Below the pieces are notes generated by a model. It had not been told where the DNA came from. It searched no databases and was given only the letters and a program-made list of their open reading frames with translations. This document shows positions 1 to 8,960 of a stretch of DNA of 64,000 nt, in pieces. This DNA is from Pelagibius sp. Alg239-R121. GTDB lineage: Bacteria > Pseudomonadota > Alphaproteobacteria > Kiloniellales > Kiloniellaceae. Where the stretch lies: positions 496,001 to 560,000 of the forward strand of contig NZ_CAMZOF010000006.1 of assembly GCF_947331435.1 (NCBI RefSeq), given 5' to 3'. Numbering within the stretch: position 1 is the stretch's first letter; every line of letters starts with the position of its first letter. Position numbers and translations under genes: made by a program.

Positions 1-1653
1 CAGCCTTGTGATGCCTGCGGCGGACATCGCCTGAAGCCGGAAACACTGGCCGTTAAAATCGCAGGGCTGCATATCGGTGAAGCTTCCAAGTTTTCCGTGG
101 CTGAGGCCGAGCGCTGGTTTGCTGGTCTCAACGAGAAATTGACGACGAAACAGCAGGAAATTGCCGGCCGTATTCTGAAGGAAATCAACGAGCGCCTCCG
201 GTTTCTGGTGGATGTCGGCCTGGAATACCTGACCCTCAGCCGCGGCTCGGCAACTCTGTCCGGTGGCGAGAGCCAGCGGATCAGACTGGCTTCCCAGATT
301 GGCTCCGGATTGACAGGCGTTCTCTATGTTCTGGACGAACCTTCCATCGGATTGCACCAGCGCGACAATGCGCGGCTTCTTGAAACCCTGAAACGCCTGC
401 GCGACCTGGGCAACACGGTTATTGTGGTTGAGCACGACGAGGACGCCATCCGCACTGCCGATTATCTTGTCGATATGGGACCCAAGGCGGGCACGCACGG
501 TGGCGAAGTGGTGGCGCATGGCTTGCCGGATGAGGTGATGGCGGTGCACGGCAGCTTGACCGCTGACTATCTGACCGGAAGGCGAATGATCGAGGTGCCG
601 GAAACCCGTCGTCGGGGTCGCAAACGCCAAGTGTTGAGCGTGAAATCCGCGACAGCCAACAATCTGCAGGATGTCAGTGTCAGTATTCCCCTGGGAACCT
701 TTTCCTGTGTGACCGGTGTATCGGGCAGCGGTAAGTCAACGCTGATCATTGAAACGCTGTTTAAGGCCGTCGCACGCCGCCTGCACAACACCAAGGACAC
801 GCCGAGCAAACACGAATCCATCGAGGGACTGCAATTCCTCGACAAGGTCATCGATATCGATCAATCGCCCATCGGCCGCACGCCGCGTTCCAATCCTGCA
901 ACCTATACCGGCTGCTTTACGCCGATCCGCGAGTGGTTCTCCGGCCTGCCCGAGTCCAATGCCCGCGGATACAAGCCCGGACGTTTCTCGTTCAACGTCA
1001 AGGGCGGACGCTGTGAAGCCTGTCAGGGTGACGGCATGATCAAGATTGAGATGCACTTCCTGCCGGACGTTTACGTTCAATGCGATGTCTGCAAGGGAAA
1101 ACGCTATAACCGGGAAACACTGGAGATCGTTTTCAAAGGCAAGAGCATCTCGGACGTTCTGGATATGACCGTGGACGAGGGCGTCGAGTTTTTCAAGGCG
1201 GTCCCGGCGATCCGTAACAAGCTCGAAACGCTTGCACGGGTCGGCCTTGGGTACATTCACGTGGGTCAGGCCGCCACCACTCTTTCAGGCGGTGAGGCAC
1301 AGCGGGTGAAGCTGGCCAAGGAATTGTCGCGCAAGGCGACAGGCCGGACCCTCTATATTCTCGACGAGCCGACAACCGGTTTGCACTTTGAAGACGTCCG
1401 CAAACTGCTCGAGGTTCTGCAGGCTCTGGTGGACCAAGGCAATACGGTTCTCGTGATCGAACATAATCTTGAAGTCATCAAGGTGGCCGACTGGATCGTC
1501 GATCTCGGGCCTGAAGGCGGCGACAAGGGAGGCCGCATCGTTGCCAGCGGTACACCCGAAGACGTCGCCGGGGTCCCGGAAAGCTTTACCGGACAGTATC
1601 TGGCGCCTTATTTGAACGGAGTCGCTTCGCAAACGCGAAAAAAGAGCGCCTGA
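1..1653 (+). CDS. uvrA: UvrABC excinuclease subunit A, C-terminal part (5' cut by window edge)
   Basis: UvrA is the DNA-damage recognition ATPase of nucleotide excision repair; it loads UvrB at lesions. The reading frame is open from base 1, so the gene begins upstream of the window. The visible part starts in a CxxCxGxR zinc-finger half, followed by the first ABC signature (LSGGESQR) and Walker B. It then has the second Walker A (GVSGSGKST), the C-terminal zinc finger (CEACQGDG then CDVCKGKR), a second LSGGEAQR signature and Walker B (LDEPTTGL). All the motifs expected in this half of UvrA are intact, so I see no sign of decay. No SOS box can be judged because the promoter is outside the window. 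Confidence 0.97.
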   Translation, partial: QPCDACGGHRLKPETLAVKIAGLHIGEASKFSVAEAERWFAGLNEKLTTKQQEIAGRILKEINERLRFLVDVGLEYLTLSRGSATLSGGESQRIRLASQIGSGLTGVLYVLDEPSIGLHQRDNARLLETLKRLRDLGNTVIVVEHDEDAIRTADYLVDMGPKAGTHGGEVVAHGLPDEVMAVHGSLTADYLTGRRMIEVPETRRRGRKRQVLSVKSATANNLQDVSVSIPLGTFSCVTGVSGSGKSTLIIETLFKAVARRLHNTKDTPSKHESIEGLQFLDKVIDIDQSPIGRTPRSNPATYTGCFTPIREWFSGLPESNARGYKPGRFSFNVKGGRCEACQGDGMIKIEMHFLPDVYVQCDVCKGKRYNRETLEIVFKGKSISDVLDMTVDEGVEFFKAVPAIRNKLETLARVGLGYIHVGQAATTLSGGEAQRVKLAKELSRKATGRTLYILDEPTTGLHFEDVRKLLEVLQALVDQGNTVLVIEHNLEVIKVADWIVDLGPEGGDKGGRIVASGTPEDVAGVPESFTGQYLAPYLNGVASQTRKKSA

Positions 1654-1773
1654 ACGTCAGCTTCTATTGAAAAGCCCGTCGTTCGGCTGCTTAAAATTCT
1701 AGATTGAATCTTATCTGCTGCTAAGCTCCCCGTCGTGCTTGTGACTGTACAAGTCGTTGAAGGGGACCTTTGT

Positions 1774-2781
1774 ATGCGGCGTTCGTCAATCCTGTTCGTG
1801 CTAGCCAGCCTGGCATTGAGTGCCTGTGCACAAATTCAGCAGCAACCGCAACCGCAGCCGATAGTCAAACAGCCTGATCTGGGAACGGGGCCGTTCTTGA
1901 TTGGGACCGGAAGTACTGCAGGCGTTTATCATGCGCTCGGGCAGGAGATCTGCCGCAGCTACGAGAAAGCCTACGTTGTCGAAGCTTCCTCCTGCGACAT
2001 TCTGGTTCAGCGCTGGTCCGAAGCGAAGCTGAAATCTTTACAGAGCCAGATTCTCGATATGGCTATTGTCCATTCGGATTGGGCACGCTCTGCCACCAAC
2101 GGAACAGGCCCCTTTACCAATTCTGGCCCTATGAACCGGCTTCGTTCGGTCGCGTCGTTCTATTCGCAACCCCTATCCGTCATTGTTAAACGCAACTCAG
2201 GCATTACTGAATTGGACGAATTGCCTGAGGCACGGCTCGTCGCCGCATCGAATTCCTCTGCTGACGTGATGTTCCAAATCGTTTTGAGATCGAAAGGCTG
2301 GACGGAAGAGAGTTTTGCGTCATTAGTGAAGGTCGATTCGACACGGGCGGCACTCGATGCCTTCTGCGAAGGCAGTGCGGATGCCATGCTGGTAAATGCC
2401 GGGCATCCCAGCGGATTTGTACAAAAAGCGACGACTGAATGCGGCGGTCGGCTTCTGCCCGTGGAAATTCCGGGGATTGCCGAAGAGATTGCAGACAATC
2501 CCGCGCTTGCCGAAGCATCAATTCCGGCTGGGATGTATCGGGGACAGTCCGACAGCATCCCGACTTTCGGGTACCGCGCTGTACTGGTGGCACGAAGCGA
2601 TACGCCCGACGTCGTGGTCGCGGCTGTCGTCAACGCCGTTTTGAATGATTTCGACGCTTTTAAAAGACGGCATCCGGCGTTTGCAGAGCTTGAGCCAGGC
2701 GAGATGGCAATTGCCGGATTGGCTGCTCCCTTGCATCCCGCTGCCGAAGCCGCGTACCGGCTAAAAGGTTTGGTACCCTGA
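1774..2781 (+). CDS. TAXI-family TRAP-type solute-binding lipoprotein
   Basis: The product is a periplasmic binding protein of the TAXI (TRAP-associated extracytoplasmic immunogenic) type. It starts with a lipoprotein signal (MRRSSILFVLASLALSACAQ, lipobox LSAC), so it is probably anchored to a membrane by lipidation. The mature part has the GTGSTAGVYHALG motif typical of TAXI proteins, which bind small anionic solutes. I chose the ATG at 1774 because an AGGGGA ribosome site lies just upstream and the signal peptide begins there; the longer frame from 1735 adds a stretch that does not look like signal peptide. No TRAP membrane components are adjacent, so the partner transporter, if there is one, is elsewhere. 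The ligand is unknown. Confidence 0.8.
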   Translation: MRRSSILFVLASLALSACAQIQQQPQPQPIVKQPDLGTGPFLIGTGSTAGVYHALGQEICRSYEKAYVVEASSCDILVQRWSEAKLKSLQSQILDMAIVHSDWARSATNGTGPFTNSGPMNRLRSVASFYSQPLSVIVKRNSGITELDELPEARLVAASNSSADVMFQIVLRSKGWTEESFASLVKVDSTRAALDAFCEGSADAMLVNAGHPSGFVQKATTECGGRLLPVEIPGIAEEIADNPALAEASIPAGMYRGQSDSIPTFGYRAVLVARSDTPDVVVAAVVNAVLNDFDAFKRRHPAFAELEPGEMAIAGLAAPLHPAAEAAYRLKGLVP

Positions 2782-2841
2782 AGGGTCAAAAGACGACATT
2801 GAGGGCTGTCGGGCGCCGTTTCCTTGGAGTATGGTCCGGCT

Positions 2842-4215
2842 ATGACAACAGCTGATATCAAACCCGTCCATGTGGTGGGCGGCGGCATGGCCGGCAGCGA
2901 GGCGGCCTGGCAGATTGCCGAGATGGGCGTACCAGTGGTTCTGCATGAGATGCGGCCGGTGCGCAAAACCGACGCACATGCGACCGAGGGACTGGCCGAG
3001 CTGGTTTGTTCAAACTCGTTCCGTTCCGACGATGCAATGAACAATGCGGTCGGCCTGCTGCACGAAGAGATGCGGCGGCTGGGGTCGATTATTATGTCCG
3101 CGGGCGATGCGCACAAGCTGCCGGCTGGCGGCGCGCTCGCTGTCGACCGGGACGCTTTTTCCGACGAAGTTACCCGACGTCTGGAAGCCCATGCCCTCGT
3201 CGAAATCCGCCGTGAGGAGATTGATGGTTTACCGCCTGAGGACTGGGATTCGGTGATCCTTGCCACAGGTCCCCTCACCTCTCCTGCATTGACTGAGGCG
3301 ATCGGCAGGGTGACCGGCGAGGAATACCTCGCCTTCTTCGATGCCATTGCCCCGATTGTCTACAAAGACTCGATCGATTTCGAGAAAGCCTGGTTTCAAT
3401 CACGCTACGACAAAGTCGGTCCTGAAGGCGACGGCGCCGACTACATCAACTGTGCCCTGACCAAGGATGGCTACGAGGCCTTCATCACAGACCTGATCGA
3501 AGGTGAAAAAACCGACTTCAAGGAATGGGAATCTTCGACTCCCTACTTCGAAGGCTGTCTGCCGATTGAGGTCATGGCCGAGCGCGGCCCGGAAACACTT
3601 CGATTTGGCCCGATGAAGCCGGTCGGACTACAGGATCCCCGCAGCGAAACGCGTCCGCATGCGGTTGTTCAGCTGCGGCAGGATAATGCACTGGGCACGC
3701 TCTACAATATCGTCGGCTTTCAGACCAAAATGAAATACGCCGAACAGGTCCGCGTGTTCCGAAAGATACCCGGACTCGAGAACGCCGAGTTCGCGCGGCT
3801 GGGCGGTCTGCATCGCAATACCTTCATCAACTCCCCGCGCCTGCTGGATGGCAGCATGCGCATGACTTCGGCGACTCGGTTGCGTTTCGCCGGGCAGATT
3901 ACCGGCGTCGAAGGTTATGTCGAAAGTGCCGCGACGGGATTGCTTGCCGGGCGCTTCGCGGCTGCCGAACGCCTTGGGACGGCAGTTGTTCCACCACCAG
4001 CCACGACGGCTCATGGTGCGCTGCTCAGCCACATCACTGGCGGTGCCGATGCCAAGACCTTTCAGCCCATGAACGTAAACTTCGGGCTGTTTCCGCCGTT
4101 GGAAAAGGTTGAGGGCAAAAAGATCAAGAAAAAGGAGCGTAAGCCGGCCATGGCTCAACGCGCGCTCGATGATCTTGCCAGATGGATTGGTGACAGTGCG
4201 GCGGCGGCGGCCTGA
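2842..4215 (+). CDS. trmFO: Methylenetetrahydrofolate-tRNA-(uracil-5-)-methyltransferase TrmFO
   Basis: TrmFO is a folate- and FAD-dependent enzyme that makes ribothymidine at position 54 in the T-loop of tRNAs. The N terminus has a Rossmann FAD-binding motif ([12 protein letters not shown]), followed by the family block around CSNSFRSD and the C-terminal NFGLFPP segment. The length of about 457 residues matches the family. The frame is open from a TTG at 2824, but the ATG at 2842 puts the Rossmann motif at the usual distance from the N terminus. The gene converges on the phytoene-synthase-like gene on the other strand with a gap of under 50 bp. Confidence 0.95.
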   Translation: MTTADIKPVHVVGGGMAGSEAAWQIAEMGVPVVLHEMRPVRKTDAHATEGLAELVCSNSFRSDDAMNNAVGLLHEEMRRLGSIIMSAGDAHKLPAGGALAVDRDAFSDEVTRRLEAHALVEIRREEIDGLPPEDWDSVILATGPLTSPALTEAIGRVTGEEYLAFFDAIAPIVYKDSIDFEKAWFQSRYDKVGPEGDGADYINCALTKDGYEAFITDLIEGEKTDFKEWESSTPYFEGCLPIEVMAERGPETLRFGPMKPVGLQDPRSETRPHAVVQLRQDNALGTLYNIVGFQTKMKYAEQVRVFRKIPGLENAEFARLGGLHRNTFINSPRLLDGSMRMTSATRLRFAGQITGVEGYVESAATGLLAGRFAAAERLGTAVVPPPATTAHGALLSHITGGADAKTFQPMNVNFGLFPPLEKVEGKKIKKKERKPAMAQRALDDLARWIGDSAAAAA

Positions 4216-4263
4216 ACAGAGGTTCCCGCGCCGACGCTGACTTTACTGCGATGCCGCAGCACG

Positions 4264-5109
4264 TCAGAACCGAACGAAAAGATAACCGAGGAAAAGCCGC
4301 CAGGCCTGCCCATGGCTGTTGTCCTGGACGGCAGGATCGAGCGGATTCCAACCAGCCCGTTCGAGGGATTTTAGGTGTCGTCTGGCGATGATGGCGGGAA
4401 GCACGGCGGCCACTGTGGCTCGTCGATAACTTTTCCCATGTTTTCCGGCTTCGTTCAGGTGCCAGCTCGCCCGCTGTGCAATATCCTTTGTTACCGCTGC
4501 CAAGGCATCACTTGGCCGGAGTTCAAAGAGATCCCCCAGCCGAAGAGTATGCCGGTCTGAGAGGTCAGCAGGCAGGAAGTTTCGTTTGCGCGCAGCGTGA
4601 AACGGTACGGCCCTTAACAGCCCGATCATCGCCCAGGCAATGCCAACGTGATTGGCGGATTGCAGCGCCGTTTTGTCCTCTGTCCCCAAAACCATAGCCG
4701 CAAGCTGTGTTAGAGCACCGGATGTTGAAGCCGCATAGGCCTCCAACGCGGCCAGGTCAGACGGCGGCTCTTCTTCCAGGTCCAATTCGCGGCCATCCAC
4801 GATCACGTCAAAGCGATCCCTTGGCAAGCGATGGCGGGACACGACTGAAGCCAGGGGTTCGACGACCGCATGCTTGCGGGGGGCACCGTCATAAATGCCA
4901 TCCAGGCTTTCACGCCACCACTGCAGCCTGATCCGCCCGAGCATCGCTTCGCTGACGACCTCGGCGGTCTTGGCGACTTCCAGGTTGAAGGCATAGAGCG
5001 TGAAGAGATCGTCGCGCAGATGAGAAGGCGCAAAGAGGCAGGTCAGAAAGCGGTCGTGATCCTGTGCGCGAAGCTCTTTCCCGCAATAGGACAGCGAGGG
5101 TGTCGTCAT
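4264..5109 (-). CDS. Squalene/phytoene synthase-fold protein, NDUFAF6-like
   Basis: This 281-residue protein has the all-helical trans-isoprenyl-diphosphate-synthase fold of the squalene/phytoene synthase family, for example LYAFNLEVAKTAE followed by RLQWWRESLD. The usual catalytic DxxxD motifs of true squalene or phytoene synthases are not seen in the first conserved block. This is the pattern of the mitochondrial complex I assembly factor NDUFAF6 and its alphaproteobacterial homologues. The role is therefore more likely in respiratory-complex assembly than in hopanoid or carotenoid synthesis. A homologue of a second assembly factor (NDUFAF3, the Mth938-like gene at 7578-7952) lies 2.5 kb away on the same strand. 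Function by homology only. Confidence 0.75.
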   Translation of the reverse strand: MTTPSLSYCGKELRAQDHDRFLTCLFAPSHLRDDLFTLYAFNLEVAKTAEVVSEAMLGRIRLQWWRESLDGIYDGAPRKHAVVEPLASVVSRHRLPRDRFDVIVDGRELDLEEEPPSDLAALEAYAASTSGALTQLAAMVLGTEDKTALQSANHVGIAWAMIGLLRAVPFHAARKRNFLPADLSDRHTLRLGDLFELRPSDALAAVTKDIAQRASWHLNEAGKHGKSYRRATVAAVLPAIIARRHLKSLERAGWNPLDPAVQDNSHGQAWRLFLGYLFVRF

Positions 5110-5327
5110 GGCGTGATTCGCTTCGCTGAAAACATTGCGCGACTATAGGCAAAGTCACGCCCCACGCAACGTTCGACCAATGCCGGACGCCGTTTTAGAA
5201 TTATTACCATTAACAATTGACGACTACGGCATGAACGCTATGTTCCTAGCGAGATTTCTCTCCGGTGGAAGCGCTAGCCTCTATCGCCAATAAACCAGCA
5301 AACGACCTAAGACAAGGAGTGCACCGC

Positions 5328-5927
5328 ATGGCCTTCGAGCTTCCTTCCCTCCCCTATGCCGACAACGCCTTGGAGCCGCATTACTCCGCCAACACCTTCA
5401 GCTTTCACCACGCCAAACATCATAACGCCTACGTGGTCAACCTGAACAAGCTGATCGACGGCACCGATCTGGCAGGCAAGTCATTGGAAGAGATCATCAT
5501 GGCGACTGCCAAGGATGACTCCAAAGCCGGTGTTTTCAACAATTCCGCTCAGGTTTGGAACCATACCTTTTTCTGGAACTCCATGGCGCCGAACGGTGGC
5601 GGCCGCCCCAGCGGTGCACTCGCAGCCAAGATCGATGAAGATTTCGGCAGCTTCGATGCTTTCGCCGAAAAGTTCAAAGCATCTGCAGTGGGACGTTTCG
5701 GCAGTGGCTGGACCTTCCTCGTTGTCGAAGGCGGCACGCTGAAGATCGTCAACACCCTGAACGCTGGCACGCCGATGACTGACGGCCAGACCGCTCTGCT
5801 GACCATCGACGTATGGGAGCATGCCTACTATTTGGATTACCAGAACCGGCGTCCGGATTACGTTCAGACCTTCCTCGACAAGCTGGCGAACTGGGATTTT
5901 GCGTCGGCAAATTTCGACGCTGCCTGA
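5328..5927 (+). CDS. sodB: Iron superoxide dismutase
   Basis: The product converts superoxide to hydrogen peroxide and oxygen in the cytoplasm. Four metal ligands are in place: His27, His79 (in QVWNHTFFW), Asp161 and His165 (in DVWEHAYYLD). The Gln in NNSAQVWNH sits at the position typical of iron-type enzymes. There is no signal peptide. I chose the ATG at 5328 because AAGGAG precedes it by about nine bases and the N terminus MAFELPSLPY matches the family start. A strong intrinsic terminator lies about 130 bp downstream. The gene is divergent from the phytoene-synthase-fold gene. Confidence 0.95.
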   Translation: MAFELPSLPYADNALEPHYSANTFSFHHAKHHNAYVVNLNKLIDGTDLAGKSLEEIIMATAKDDSKAGVFNNSAQVWNHTFFWNSMAPNGGGRPSGALAAKIDEDFGSFDAFAEKFKASAVGRFGSGWTFLVVEGGTLKIVNTLNAGTPMTDGQTALLTIDVWEHAYYLDYQNRRPDYVQTFLDKLANWDFASANFDAA

Positions 5928-6060
5928 GGAATTGCCGCTTTTGACGGCGGTTGTACGGAGTGTGAAATGATTTCTCGTAAGTAAGATGAAGCCTGGTGCT
6001 TCTCAATCGATCTAAACGAGAGTAATCAGGGTCCGGACAACCGATACAGCGTTAGAATCA

Positions 6061-6087
6061 AAGGGGGGTTATGCCCCCCTTTTTTTG
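6061..6087 (+). terminator. Rho-independent terminator after sodB
   Basis: The stem AAGGGGGG pairs with CCCCCCTT across a 5-base loop, followed by a run of T. It lies about 130 bp after the sodB stop. The intervening sequence (5928-6060) has no convincing ORF, so a small RNA ending at this terminator is possible but not shown. Confidence 0.85.
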
Positions 6088-6233
6088 TCTTTGACGTTGA
6101 AGCATCTGATTCTATTGTACTCTTTGCGACGGAAAAACTGGACCTCCTGCCGATTTGATCGTACAGGTGGAAATTATTAGTCTTAATTTATCAATCGGCG
6201 GACCGAAAATGACGAAAACATGAGGGCTTCACC

Positions 6234-6743
6234 GTGAGATTTATCGGAACGATATTTGTATGTCTTGCCACGCTCGGGCTGGCGGGCTGTGCGTCGAAAG
6301 AACCAACCACCAACGAAGTGATCGAAGACCAGCTGAGCGGACCTGAATTTCGGACCGTGGAAACCGATCAGGGCGTTGTCGTCATGTTGGTCAATCCGCT
6401 CTTATTTGCCTTCGACAGCGATGAACTGACCGAAGAATCCCGGAATCCCATCGCCTATATCGCACGTGTGCTGAATACGCCGGGTGTCCAGTCGCGGCAG
6501 GTTCACGTCAACGGCTATTCCGACAGTGTCGGCAACGAAGACTATAATTTGGATCTTTCCCGGCGGCGCGCCGAGGCCGTTGCAAAGGAATTGGTCTACA
6601 ACCAGGTAGCGGCCGAGCGGGTTCTCTACAACAGCTTCGGAGAAGCCAATCCGATTGCCCCGAACGTCACCGATGACGGCAGCGACAATCCGGAAGGACG
6701 CACGCTGAACCGGCGGGTTGAGATCGTAATCCTGAACCCATGA
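6234..6743 (+). CDS. OmpA/Pal-type peptidoglycan-associated lipoprotein
   Basis: A 169-residue lipoprotein with signal MRFIGTIFVCLATLGLAGCAS (lipobox LAGC) and a C-terminal OmpA-like domain. The domain shows the family core, including VNGYSDSVGNEDYNLDLSRRR and a final NRRVEIVIL. OmpA-like domains bind the diaminopimelate of peptidoglycan, so the protein probably tethers the outer membrane to the wall. Translation appears to start at GTG 6234, because the signal peptide begins exactly there. It stands alone between sodB and a small membrane protein and is not the tol-pal gene by context. Confidence 0.85.
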   Translation: MRFIGTIFVCLATLGLAGCASKEPTTNEVIEDQLSGPEFRTVETDQGVVVMLVNPLLFAFDSDELTEESRNPIAYIARVLNTPGVQSRQVHVNGYSDSVGNEDYNLDLSRRRAEAVAKELVYNQVAAERVLYNSFGEANPIAPNVTDDGSDNPEGRTLNRRVEIVILNP

Positions 6744-6988
6744 TGTAAGAATCAGTCTCTAGGTGACCTGACTTGTCGGCGAACCGAGGTTTTTCTCCCG
6801 GTAATGTTGCTTAGTTTGCGTGAGGACGCGGCTATGGACTTGCGATGCTTGTAGCCGTTCTTTCGCATTCGGTTGCCACCTGATCTCTACCGTCATTTAC
6901 AAACCATAGCAGGGGTTCGTGAAAGATCGTAAATCTGGCCCTTGTCCTGAAACTCGATTCTGCTGCCATTTTGTATTTTATTCTGGCA

Positions 6989-7351
6989 ATGCAGGTCCGT
7001 ATGGGTTTTCCACCGTTCTACCGGCGTTTTATGTCCGCGCCTATTCTTCCAGACCCAACCGCGGGCGACTCGGCAGAACTCGAGAGAGTAATCAAATTAC
7101 TTCTGCCTGTTGGCTTTGGAATGATTGGGGTTGCAGCCCCCTCCATTTTCCTTGAGTGGCCAGGTTCCTTTCTGATTATTGGCTGTATTGCGATATGGGG
7201 AGGCGTAAGGTTGAGACAGGATTTGCGCAGAACTATTGGCGGTCCCCTTCCGTGGATTGAGAACAGATGGACTTTGAAATGGCCCATGCTTGTGTTTGAC
7301 GTCTGGACTCTGACTTTCAGTTTAGCCGTTGTACTAATTCCGATGCTTTGA
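6989..7351 (+). CDS. Small predicted membrane protein of unknown function
   Basis: I do not recognise the family. The protein of about 120 residues has two or three hydrophobic segments: roughly one at LLLPVGFGMIGVAAPSIF, one at FLIIGCIAIWGG, and a C-terminal one at LTFSLAVVLIPML. Between them lies a basic loop (RLRQDLRR). Several starts are possible: TTG at 6971 and ATG at 6989, 7001 or 7031. I give 6989 as a compromise, and none has a strong ribosome site. About 225 bp downstream (7352-7577) show no gene. It could be a poorly conserved lineage-specific gene. Confidence 0.45.
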   Translation: MQVRMGFPPFYRRFMSAPILPDPTAGDSAELERVIKLLLPVGFGMIGVAAPSIFLEWPGSFLIIGCIAIWGGVRLRQDLRRTIGGPLPWIENRWTLKWPMLVFDVWTLTFSLAVVLIPML

Positions 7352-7577
7352 ACATCCAGCCTAGAATGATAGCGCGCGAGAATGCTCTGCAAGCTCTTGG
7401 CAGTGTTCTTTCTTTAGACAACTGATATCACCGACCGCATCCAGAGATACACTGCGAATCAGGAGGTCTCGCACATCACTGCTCGCCCTCCGCTTGTTAA
7501 CAGCGCCTGGTGATTCGATTGCGTTTAAGTATCTGGATGTCTTCTTGAAGACCTTTGGCCCAGCCTAGTCAGGGAGA

Positions 7578-7952
7578 TCACTCGATCGCGATCAAGGCAG
7601 CCGCGACGGCACGCCCCTCAGCAAGCAGAACATTGTAGGTCCGGCAGGCCGCCCCGGTATCCATGGGTTCGATCGAGACGCCGTGTTTACGCATTTCACC
7701 GCGAAGTTCCGGCGTGATCATCTGCATGCGGGTGCCGCAACCGACAAGCAACACTTCGATCTGTCCCGATGCCGTTACCGGCATTAGCGACTGGGCGGTC
7801 AGTTCCTCAAAGCCTGAGATTGGCCAGGCTTCGCTTCTGTCGGGGAAAACGATCACTGAGCCCTGAAACTGATGACCGCTGACCTTGAACTGCCAGTCGC
7901 CATAACTTTCCACGACCTGCCGGTCTTTTGGGACTGCGAGCGAGATTTCCAT
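7578..7952 (-). CDS. Mth938-like (DUF498) domain protein, NDUFAF3 homologue
   Basis: A 124-residue protein with the Mth938/DUF498 fold; the middle carries LLVGCGTRMQ and the C-terminal half has GVSIEPMDTGAACRTYNVLL. The mitochondrial member NDUFAF3 is a complex I assembly factor. In alphaproteobacteria the gene is commonly found just downstream of secF, as here, where 53 bp separate it from secF on the same strand. It is probably co-transcribed with yajC-secD-secF. The bacterial function is inferred only from the mitochondrial homologue. Confidence 0.85.
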   Translation of the reverse strand: MEISLAVPKDRQVVESYGDWQFKVSGHQFQGSVIVFPDRSEAWPISGFEELTAQSLMPVTASGQIEVLLVGCGTRMQMITPELRGEMRKHGVSIEPMDTGAACRTYNVLLAEGRAVAAALIAIE

Positions 7953-8005
7953 AGATCTCTCCCGATTCTCAGGTGTTTTCAGGCGTGACCGCTACGGCTC
8001 TTTTT

Positions 8006-8950
8006 TTACGAAGCTGCTGGAGCCGCCTGTTCGGCCTTGTCCGGGCCGTCGCTTACACCGACGCGAATGTTCATGTACGACAGGATCGGCACGGCCAGCG
8101 CGACGGAAGAATAAGTCCCGATGATGACACCCCAGATCAGCCCCATGCTGAATCCGCGAATCACCTCGCCGCCGAAAATGAACAGCGAAAACAGTGCCAA
8201 AAGGGTCGTGACCGAGGTTAGGACCGTTCGCGACAGTGTTCGGTTGATGGACATGTTCAGCACTTCGGTGATTGCCAGCTTTTTGTATTTACGAAGCTCG
8301 TCGCGGACGCGGTCGAAAATCACGACCGTATCGTTGATCGAATAACCTGCAATCGTCAGAACCGCCGCGAGAGTCGAAAGATTGAATTCGACCTGGGTCA
8401 GCGAGAAAAAGCCCACCGTCGCAATCACGTCGTGCAACAACGCAACCAGGGCGGCTGCAGAAAAGTGCCATTCGAAACGGAACCAGATATAAAGACCGAT
8501 AGCGCCCAGGGCGAGAACGGTTGCCAGGATACCGGCCTCCTTGAGTTCTCCACCCACTTTCGGGCCGACAAACTCTGTCCGGCGGTACTCCACCACATCG
8601 CTGCCAAGTGCTTCCTTGACCAGCTGAATCGCGGCTTCCTGCGCGCCTTCTCCACCGTCCTGCTTTTGAATATTGATAAGCACGTCGGTTGGCGCGCCAA
8701 ACTCCTGCAGGGTGACCTCGCCGACATCCAGGGCTGACAGGCGGCTGCGCAGATTACCGAGGTCGGCGGGACCGTCGGTGCGCACCTCAAGCAGGATACC
8801 GCCGCGAAAATCGACACCGAAATTCAGGCCGAGTGTCGCGAACGAGATCACCGACCCCAGCATCAACAGCGCAGAAAAAGCCAGGAACAGCTTGCGCTTC
8901 GACATGAAATTCAGCTTCGGCGCGACGGGAAAGAGTTTAATGATAGCCAT
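8006..8950 (-). CDS. secF: Protein translocase subunit SecF
   Basis: SecF pairs with SecD to use proton motive force to pull exported proteins through SecYEG. The 314-residue product has the N-terminal membrane helix with FGVDFRGG, a periplasmic P1 domain, and five more membrane helices containing LTIAGYSINDTVVIFDRVRDE, the SecDF/RND signature. It follows secD by 10 bp and belongs to the yajC-secD-secF operon. Length and motifs are complete. Confidence 0.97.
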   Translation of the reverse strand: MAIIKLFPVAPKLNFMSKRKLFLAFSALLMLGSVISFATLGLNFGVDFRGGILLEVRTDGPADLGNLRSRLSALDVGEVTLQEFGAPTDVLINIQKQDGGEGAQEAAIQLVKEALGSDVVEYRRTEFVGPKVGGELKEAGILATVLALGAIGLYIWFRFEWHFSAAALVALLHDVIATVGFFSLTQVEFNLSTLAAVLTIAGYSINDTVVIFDRVRDELRKYKKLAITEVLNMSINRTLSRTVLTSVTTLLALFSLFIFGGEVIRGFSMGLIWGVIIGTYSSVALAVPILSYMNIRVGVSDGPDKAEQAAPAAS

Positions 8951-8960
8951 GGTGCGCCTC

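Noticed and set aside
1-1653. Truncated uvrA as a pseudogene
   Set aside because: The frame is open at base 1 and continues with UvrA sequence; the truncation is only the window edge.
2160-3347. Long minus-strand open frame of 395 codons
   Set aside because: It is antisense to the TAXI lipoprotein and trmFO genes and has the Ser/Arg/Ala-rich composition of an antisense shadow; both plus-strand genes have clear family motifs.
5928-6060. Small RNA between the sodB stop and its terminator
   Set aside because: No promoter or conserved structure apart from the terminator can be seen; the stretch is more simply the sodB 3' untranslated region.
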